Shown: piece by piece, positions 14,810 to 19,232 of the stretch
Layout of the letters: each line of letters starts with the position of its first letter
Position numbering within the stretch: the first letter of the stretch is position 1
Origin: an uncultured Oscillospiraceae bacterium
Lineage (GTDB): Bacteria > Bacillota > Clostridia > Oscillospirales > Oscillospiraceae
Direction of reading: 5' to 3'
DNA length: 19,232 nt
NCBI GenBank assembly: GCA_934561175.1
Contig: CAKTFW010000026.1
Span: 1-19,232 of the forward strand
Translations under genes and position numbers: made by a program
The notes under the pieces: generated by a model
Databases searched by the model: none
What the model was told of the DNA's origin: nothing
What the model saw: the letters and a program-made list of their open reading frames with translations, nothing else

Positions 14810-15608
14810 TATCATTTGGCTCCTGTTCCAGAATTTGATTGAGTCGCCACTGCAATTCCGCCCGATCCCAGCCGTAGCTCTTAGCCTGCTGATACCACTG
14901 GTCAATGCAGGAGAGAATCTTATCAGCAGTTGCTTTTTTGCCTTCTGTCTGCCGTTGTTCGGCACGCCGATTGCGCTGTCCCCAGCGGCAGCGCAACAGA
15001 TGGATCTGCTGCCGTTGCCATTCGTCGTAGGGTTGCGCATCTTCTCCGTTCAGGACGGCATTCAGCACTTCAATCTGCTCCTGCATAAACCGCAGCAGCC
15101 GCCCACGATATTGGGGTTCGATCTGTCCGGCACAACTCATCAGGCTGCTGAAGCCCTCCAGCACCGAAACAGCAATTTCCATGTCGGGCAATTGTTCGGC
15201 CTGCCGCTGGGGATCAAAGCGAAGCACCTCGTCCACATTCTCAAGAAGGCGGCTTTTACGCTGCATCAATTCCTTGCACTGCTCCTCCGGACGACTTTCC
15301 TGCGGAGTCCCCAGAAACACTCTGGGATGTTCACTCTCAGGAGCGAAGGAGAATACCTGCCGCCCCTGGCAGGTTCGGCTAAACATGGGCCGGTCGCAGT
15401 ACTTGAGAATTTCACTCTCTTCCTGTGTATCCAGAATCTCCTCGCCCACACCGAATAGGCGGGCCAGCTCCATTTTTCTTGCCGGTGGGATTGCCTTTCC
15501 ACAGCTTTCCCAGGCTGAGAACATCTGGCGAGAAACGCCCAGTTCCTTGGCGGCCATGCTTTGAGAATAATTGCATCGGCTTCTGATATGGTAAAGGGCA
15601 GTTTTCAT
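14796..15608 (-). CDS. XRE-family HTH transcriptional regulator
   Basis: 270 residues from an ATG with GAGGAG 5 bases upstream. Residues ~5-60 form an XRE/Cro-type helix-turn-helix (YSQSMAAKELGVSRQMFSAW, then MELARLFGV). The remaining ~210 residues are helical and charged, with no domain I recognise; Arg/Gln-rich stretches near 205-235 may bind nucleic acid or partners. The stop overlaps the start of the PolC-like gene, so the two proteins are made from one message and probably act together. A promoter with dyad symmetry lies directly upstream (15649-15683), which suggests autoregulation. Confidence 0.85.
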   Translation of the reverse strand: MKTALYHIRSRCNYSQSMAAKELGVSRQMFSAWESCGKAIPPARKMELARLFGVGEEILDTQEESEILKYCDRPMFSRTCQGRQVFSFAPESEHPRVFLGTPQESRPEEQCKELMQRKSRLLENVDEVLRFDPQRQAEQLPDMEIAVSVLEGFSSLMSCAGQIEPQYRGRLLRFMQEQIEVLNAVLNGEDAQPYDEWQRQQIHLLRCRWGQRNRRAEQRQTEGKKATADKILSCIDQWYQQAKSYGWDRAELQWRLNQILEQEPNDNELD

Positions 15609-15648
15609 CGTAGCTCCTCATTTCTGGATGCGCGCTCATCCTGTTGCT

Positions 15649-15683
15649 ATGGTATCCGTGGTTGACAAGGCGCGTCAAGACGC
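15649..15683 (-). promoter_or_regulatory. Promoter with overlapping dyad operator upstream of the XRE gene
   Basis: On the minus strand there is a -35 box TTGACG (15673-15678), an 18-base spacer, and a weak -10 box TACCAT (15649-15654). Two inverted repeats overlap the -35 box: GCGTC-AA-GACGC (15672-15683, plus strand) and TTGAC-N7-GTCAA (15662-15678). Such dyads on a promoter in front of an XRE gene are the usual place for its own operator. Confidence 0.45.
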
Positions 15684-15695
15684 AACCTGAAAAAT

Positions 15696-16382
15696 TTATT
15701 CCTCTGTTTCTTCTGTTCGCAATTCTCGCTTGTATTTATAATATGTGTTCCGCGCTATGCCAGCAAGCCGCATGACATCCGCATCGGAAAGCGTCCCGTT
15801 AAAGTCGATGGAGTGTTTCAGAATAGTCGCTTTGGCCTCAATACTCTTTTTCGTCACGACCTTAGCTTCTGGCCGGCGTCCGGGGATCTTGCCATTTAAC
15901 CGCGCTGTTTCAATTCCTTCCCGCGTGCGCTGGTGCAGGTCTTCCACTTCCTTCTCTGACTGTTCAAAGGCAAGACGGATCTGCTCTTTGGCTAGCTCCA
16001 TAAGATACTTGTTGACGCCTTCCAGGATCAGATCAACCGTGCTGCCAGTAAGCGCAATATTATTTTCCAAAGCTTTTTTATAGGTAGCTGTGTTGATGTG
16101 CGGCTCTTTTAGAAAGACGAGGCTCACCCCACGATTATATAGATCCTCATAGGCGGCAAAGCCGTCTTCTGCATTACCGCTCATTCTGGAAACACTATCA
16201 AATATGATCTCATCACCAGCCGTTACTCGCTTGACTAACTTCGGCCACTCTTTTCGATCCATCCGTGTTCGGGTGAAGACCTCTTCCACAATGACGGCAT
16301 CTGGGTAAGCCGCTTTAATGTTTCGAATCTGACGGTTAATGCTTTGCTTTGGTTTTGAAATTCGGCAATATCCGTATCGCAT
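15696..16382 (-). CDS. Small serine recombinase (resolvase/invertase family)
   Basis: 228 residues. The N-terminal catalytic domain begins MRYGYCRISKPKQS with nucleophile Ser9, followed by TAGDEIIFDSVSRMSGN (catalytic Arg region) and GVSLVFLKE. A long helix (residues ~115-165) links to a C-terminal resolvase HTH after GRRPE: LSDADVMRLAGIARNTYYKY. The length is near that of resolvases and invertases (~185-200), slightly longer in the linker, and far shorter than the large serine integrases. GGAGG lies 7 bases before the ATG. It could resolve, invert or move DNA; inverted repeats flank its promoter region. Confidence 0.9.
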   Translation of the reverse strand: MRYGYCRISKPKQSINRQIRNIKAAYPDAVIVEEVFTRTRMDRKEWPKLVKRVTAGDEIIFDSVSRMSGNAEDGFAAYEDLYNRGVSLVFLKEPHINTATYKKALENNIALTGSTVDLILEGVNKYLMELAKEQIRLAFEQSEKEVEDLHQRTREGIETARLNGKIPGRRPEAKVVTKKSIEAKATILKHSIDFNGTLSDADVMRLAGIARNTYYKYKRELRTEETEE

Positions 16383-16397
16383 AGTATAACCTCCGAT

Positions 16398-16504
16398 ATC
16401 AGTATAAACCTTCGTTTATTTTGGTATTCTTATTCTACGCTACCACAGGTGCGAAAACAATAGATTTTGATACTTAATCTAATGAGGTTTATTTTAATAC
16501 TGAT
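16398..16504. repeat. Imperfect inverted repeats upstream of the serine recombinase
   Basis: ATCAGTATAAACC (16398-16410) is matched in reverse complement by GGTTTAT (16486-16492) and ATACTGAT (16497-16504), which share the central AT and are separated in the right arm by about four extra bases. The arms enclose about 75 bases holding the likely recombinase promoter. Recombination half-sites or a regulator site are possible readings. Confidence 0.5.
16432..16460 (-). promoter_or_regulatory. Possible promoter of the serine recombinase gene
   Basis: On the minus strand there is a -10 box TAGAAT (16432-16437), a 17-base spacer, and a weak -35 box TTGTTT (16455-16460). It lies 49 bases ahead of the start codon. 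The -10 box is good but the -35 box matches only half of the consensus. Confidence 0.4.
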
Positions 16505-16511
16505 TCCGTGT

Positions 16512-16577
16512 GCCTAATAAAGACATACCCATCGGCTCCGATGAATTTCGGAGCCGATGGGCCGTTGCTTATTAGGC
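16512..16577. terminator. Nested inverted repeat / strong hairpin after the large membrane protein gene
   Basis: A perfect 14-bp stem CCCATCGGCTCCGA/TCGGAGCCGATGGG (16528-16541 with 16548-16561, loop TGAATT) lies inside a second perfect pair GCCTAATAA/TTATTAGGC (16512-16520 with 16569-16577). It lies 23 bases after the stop of the large gene on the minus strand, where it would stop transcription, although the T run after the inner stem is weak. The outer palindromic arms are more than a terminator needs. Confidence 0.65.
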
Positions 16578-16599
16578 GCTGCAATTAGAAATGTTTATG

Positions 16600-19232
16600 T
16601 CAATCCTCATACCAATAGTCCCAAGCTTCATCCTCATCATCGAACCAGTCCCGGTTTTCTTCGTACAGGTCTTCCGGATTGTCATACACATCACGGATGC
16701 TGGAGTCACTTCCGCTATTGGTGGTACCGCCAGAATTGAACTTGTGGATGATCTGCGGGCCGAGCTTCACAAGAAGCTGATCACCGTTCCAGTAAGTATC
16801 ACCGCCGTACTTCACAGCGCTTATCACAACACCATTTTTGCATTCGACCTTAAAGACCATATCTCCGTTCTGCTTGCTGTACCAGGCGTAGACCTGCTTT
16901 GTATCGTAAAAATACTTGCCATCAGCGCCCTTTACCCACTCTCCGCTATTCTGGTCATTGTACGCCGCTTTTCCTAACTGGCGGGTAGAATTCACCTCAC
17001 GCTCAGCCATACCAATATAGGGAATACCACTGGCTTTTAGTGCGGCGATTCTGTCTTCCTCTGCCTTCTTTGCTGCGGCCTGAGCCGCTTCTCTTTCAGC
17101 CTTTGCCTGTTCCTCTCTGGTTTCTGCGTCCGTAATCATATCTAAAAGATCTGCTCTGAACGCAACAATATCTTCTGAAAAAGGGCCATCGTATTCCGCA
17201 GGAATCTGTTCCAAAGAGGATAATACAGTTTTTAGATGATGCGAGGTATCGGAATTATCAACATCAGTCTGCGCCCGTGCATAGCACAGCAGTTCCACAA
17301 TGCAAGGGTATTCCGGCGGAATCTGCTGGAGATATTCCACTGCCTGCGCAAAGCGAGCATTCTGCAAATAGTCAAGTGCTGCTTGATAGAGCAAATCATA
17401 ATACTGCTTATAGATGCTCTCATACTGTGGCTGCATCTGTGCATTCAATGCTTCATCACTGTCGGCCAACAGTGATTCCAGCCCATCAAGTGCAGTTTTG
17501 AGGTCTTCTTTCGTTCCGCTCTCTGCCATGAGACACAGATCTGCATAGCGGCCAAGCGATTTCTGATTCCGATAGAAAAAGGGAACGCGGCTTAATTCAA
17601 TTACAGCACTTTGGAAGTTATTTTCTGCGAGACTCCGTTCTGCCTGCTGGTAATGAGCAACGATAGATCTGCAAAAAATCACACCAGCTATGATGCACGC
17701 AAAAAGCGTAATACTACAGCAGATGAGTTTCCGCGAGAACTTGCGTTTAGGAATGGTAGCAGGAATGATTTCTGGTTCATCCGGAACGCCCTTTTTGTGA
17801 CCTTTTCCTGCCTCGACTTTTCCCAGAAACTGCACCATTTCCCCGCCCATATTGGGTGATGTTGACGCTGATGCAGGCGGAATTTTTAGTGCCGTTGCCG
17901 CCTTTGGCGTAGAAGCCAGCACGGGTTCTTTCTTCTGTGTCGATTTTGGAGATAGTTCCGAAGGTGATTCTGCCTTAGATGGTAATACCTGCTTCTCTGC
18001 TTCTGCTGGTGCTTCCACCACACGGATAATAGCCTTTGTTTGCTCCGGAGGCCAAGGCGCGACCATGCGCGTACAGTCCATAACGGCTTTGACCTGCCCA
18101 TGCCGCAGCACATCGTCTTTCCCAAACGGAAGCTCGACCCAATCTCCGACCTTGAGCGGCAAGCCGCCGGTCAGATACGCATACGGGCGGCGCGTTCCCT
18201 GAACCTGAACAGAGCAATAATGGTATACTGTGCCGTCATCAGGCTTCGTGTCTATGACGGGCTTTGCGGTCGCATGAGATCGCGGCTTTGCCGTTTTGGA
18301 AGACGGTGTTGTGGCGAACACACGACTGAGCCGCTTCTTCCAGTTTTCTTCAAGACATGGATTTTTCAGTGCAAGCGCAAGGCAATGCTGCCCCAGTTTC
18401 TCTTGTCCGCAGTCACGACAGGCATTCAGAACATCATACTGTAATCTGCCAATGGATGCACTCTCGAAAAGCTGCGACGCGAACCGCTCATCATCCAGTG
18501 CGGTCAAAAGCAGCAGCACTTGATCATGGCTCGGAGAATCCAGCCAATCCCAGTCCGGGAGAAGTTTTTCGGCAGTTTTAGCGTCGGTTTTCAGAGACGG
18601 CTCCGCAATGTCCAAAAGCCGCCGCCACATCTGGATGCCCTTTGCCGTGTTACTTGCGAACACATCATTCAGAATGTCGTTCCACGACAATTCACCGAAA
18701 TGTTCGGCGGTTTCATGCGGGACTTCTTCCGGATATTCGACCAGTAATATCTCGCGGCAAATGTCCTCGTAATCCGGAAACTTGCCCTGCGCCAAGAGCC
18801 GCTTCGCTCGTTCCACATCAGGATGGAGCAGCACCTTGTTCTGCCAGTGGGTGTTATAGGCTTCTTCCAGCGTATTCCGGTAGTCCTGCGCTTCACCCAT
18901 TTCCTCATCCTTTTTCCCGCCAAAGTAGGCATAGGCAGAGGACAACTCGGAGAAAAGCTCAAACAAGCCGTCCGGATCGACGCGGTTATAGTAGTCTTCC
19001 ACCGGGCGCGTCGAGAGCAGTTCCGTCCAGAATGTGCCGCAGTCCGTTTCGGAAAGGGCTGCTTCTTCACGGAACAGAACGCCACATTTTGCATCACGCA
19101 TGATCTCTTCTGCGTTTTCGCCCAGATTTAGGTCAGTGGTCGTAGTCAGAAAAGTCCGCAGTTCCTCCGCCTTTTTCTCGTCAGGCAAAGCTCCCGCGTT
19201 CTGGATTCCGGTGGAAATGTTGTGCAGCAGCA
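16600..19232 (-). CDS. Large single-pass membrane protein, 5' end beyond the window
   Basis: The frame is open to the right edge; a TTG at 19188 could start it (862 residues), but in-frame codons continue upstream and no ribosome site favours it, so I call it partial. Positions are counted from that TTG. Residues 1-300 are soluble and helical. Residues ~325-395 (YAYLTGGLPLKVGDWVELPFGK) form a beta-type domain that recalls the PriA N-terminal DNA-binding fold. A Pro/Ser/Lys linker follows, then one membrane segment (~485-510). The outside part has TPR-like helices (~510-690), an Ala/Glu/Lys coiled coil (~700-725), and an SmpA/OmlA-like domain starting IPYIGMAEREVNST. The tail is acidic. I do not know the function; a sensor or stress-response scaffold is only a guess. 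Confidence 0.75.
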   Translation of the reverse strand, partial: LLHNISTGIQNAGALPDEKKAEELRTFLTTTTDLNLGENAEEIMRDAKCGVLFREEAALSETDCGTFWTELLSTRPVEDYYNRVDPDGLFELFSELSSAYAYFGGKKDEEMGEAQDYRNTLEEAYNTHWQNKVLLHPDVERAKRLLAQGKFPDYEDICREILLVEYPEEVPHETAEHFGELSWNDILNDVFASNTAKGIQMWRRLLDIAEPSLKTDAKTAEKLLPDWDWLDSPSHDQVLLLLTALDDERFASQLFESASIGRLQYDVLNACRDCGQEKLGQHCLALALKNPCLEENWKKRLSRVFATTPSSKTAKPRSHATAKPVIDTKPDDGTVYHYCSVQVQGTRRPYAYLTGGLPLKVGDWVELPFGKDDVLRHGQVKAVMDCTRMVAPWPPEQTKAIIRVVEAPAEAEKQVLPSKAESPSELSPKSTQKKEPVLASTPKAATALKIPPASASTSPNMGGEMVQFLGKVEAGKGHKKGVPDEPEIIPATIPKRKFSRKLICCSITLFACIIAGVIFCRSIVAHYQQAERSLAENNFQSAVIELSRVPFFYRNQKSLGRYADLCLMAESGTKEDLKTALDGLESLLADSDEALNAQMQPQYESIYKQYYDLLYQAALDYLQNARFAQAVEYLQQIPPEYPCIVELLCYARAQTDVDNSDTSHHLKTVLSSLEQIPAEYDGPFSEDIVAFRADLLDMITDAETREEQAKAEREAAQAAAKKAEEDRIAALKASGIPYIGMAEREVNSTRQLGKAAYNDQNSGEWVKGADGKYFYDTKQVYAWYSKQNGDMVFKVECKNGVVISAVKYGGDTYWNGDQLLVKLGPQIIHKFNSGGTTNSGSDSSIRDVYDNPEDLYEENRDWFDDEDEAWDYWYED

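Noticed and set aside
14810..15040. Upstream extension of the PolC-like frame
   Set aside because: The extra ~77 residues overlap the coding XRE gene and look like antisense noise; the ATG at 14809 or 14815 starts the PHP domain as expected.
1..19232. CRISPR array or phage structural genes
   Set aside because: No regularly spaced repeats and no capsid, tail, terminase or portal-like sequences were seen.

Overview
The window looks like chromosomal DNA from a gut-type Clostridia bacterium, probably Oscillospiraceae/Ruminococcaceae. The reasons are moderate GC, strong AGGAGG-type ribosome binding sites, a BofA sporulation protein, a YitT protein, and a divergent second type II topoisomerase (ParE/ParC-like) pair of the kind found in Clostridia. 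No species can be named from sequence alone.

Left half (1-10.46 kb), conserved chromosome. A tRNA-Gly(GCC) with its own promoter lies at the left edge on the minus strand. Upstream of it is a five-gene minus-strand operon starting from a good promoter at 8179-8207: parE-like, a secreted copper-amine-oxidase-N (stalk) domain protein, parC-like, yitT-like, and a lipoprotein with a decayed transglutaminase domain. Then come bofA (plus) and a TtcA-type tRNA thiolase (minus), whose stop codons overlap, and the rplM-rpsI operon (plus) with a consensus promoter, a leader hairpin and a perfect intrinsic terminator.

Right half (10.5-19.2 kb), accessory region that looks like an integrated or decaying mobile element. 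From 10.5 to 12.5 kb there is a truncated helix-turn-helix (HTH) gene, a run of overlapping small minus-strand genes of which at least three carry single-base frameshifts, one intact hypothetical gene, and a truncated plus-strand gene. From 12.6 to 16.4 kb there is a minus-strand set: a small serine recombinase, an XRE-type regulator, and a PolC-like protein whose metal-binding and catalytic residues are replaced. From 16.6 kb to the right edge is a large single-pass membrane protein whose 5' end lies outside the window.

The most interesting item is the XRE regulator overlapping a catalytically dead PolC-type polymerase homologue, next to a serine recombinase and inverted repeats. No gene-free stretch exceeds 300 bases. 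The longest gaps are 12461-12640 and 16383-16599; both hold hairpins or repeats, described below.
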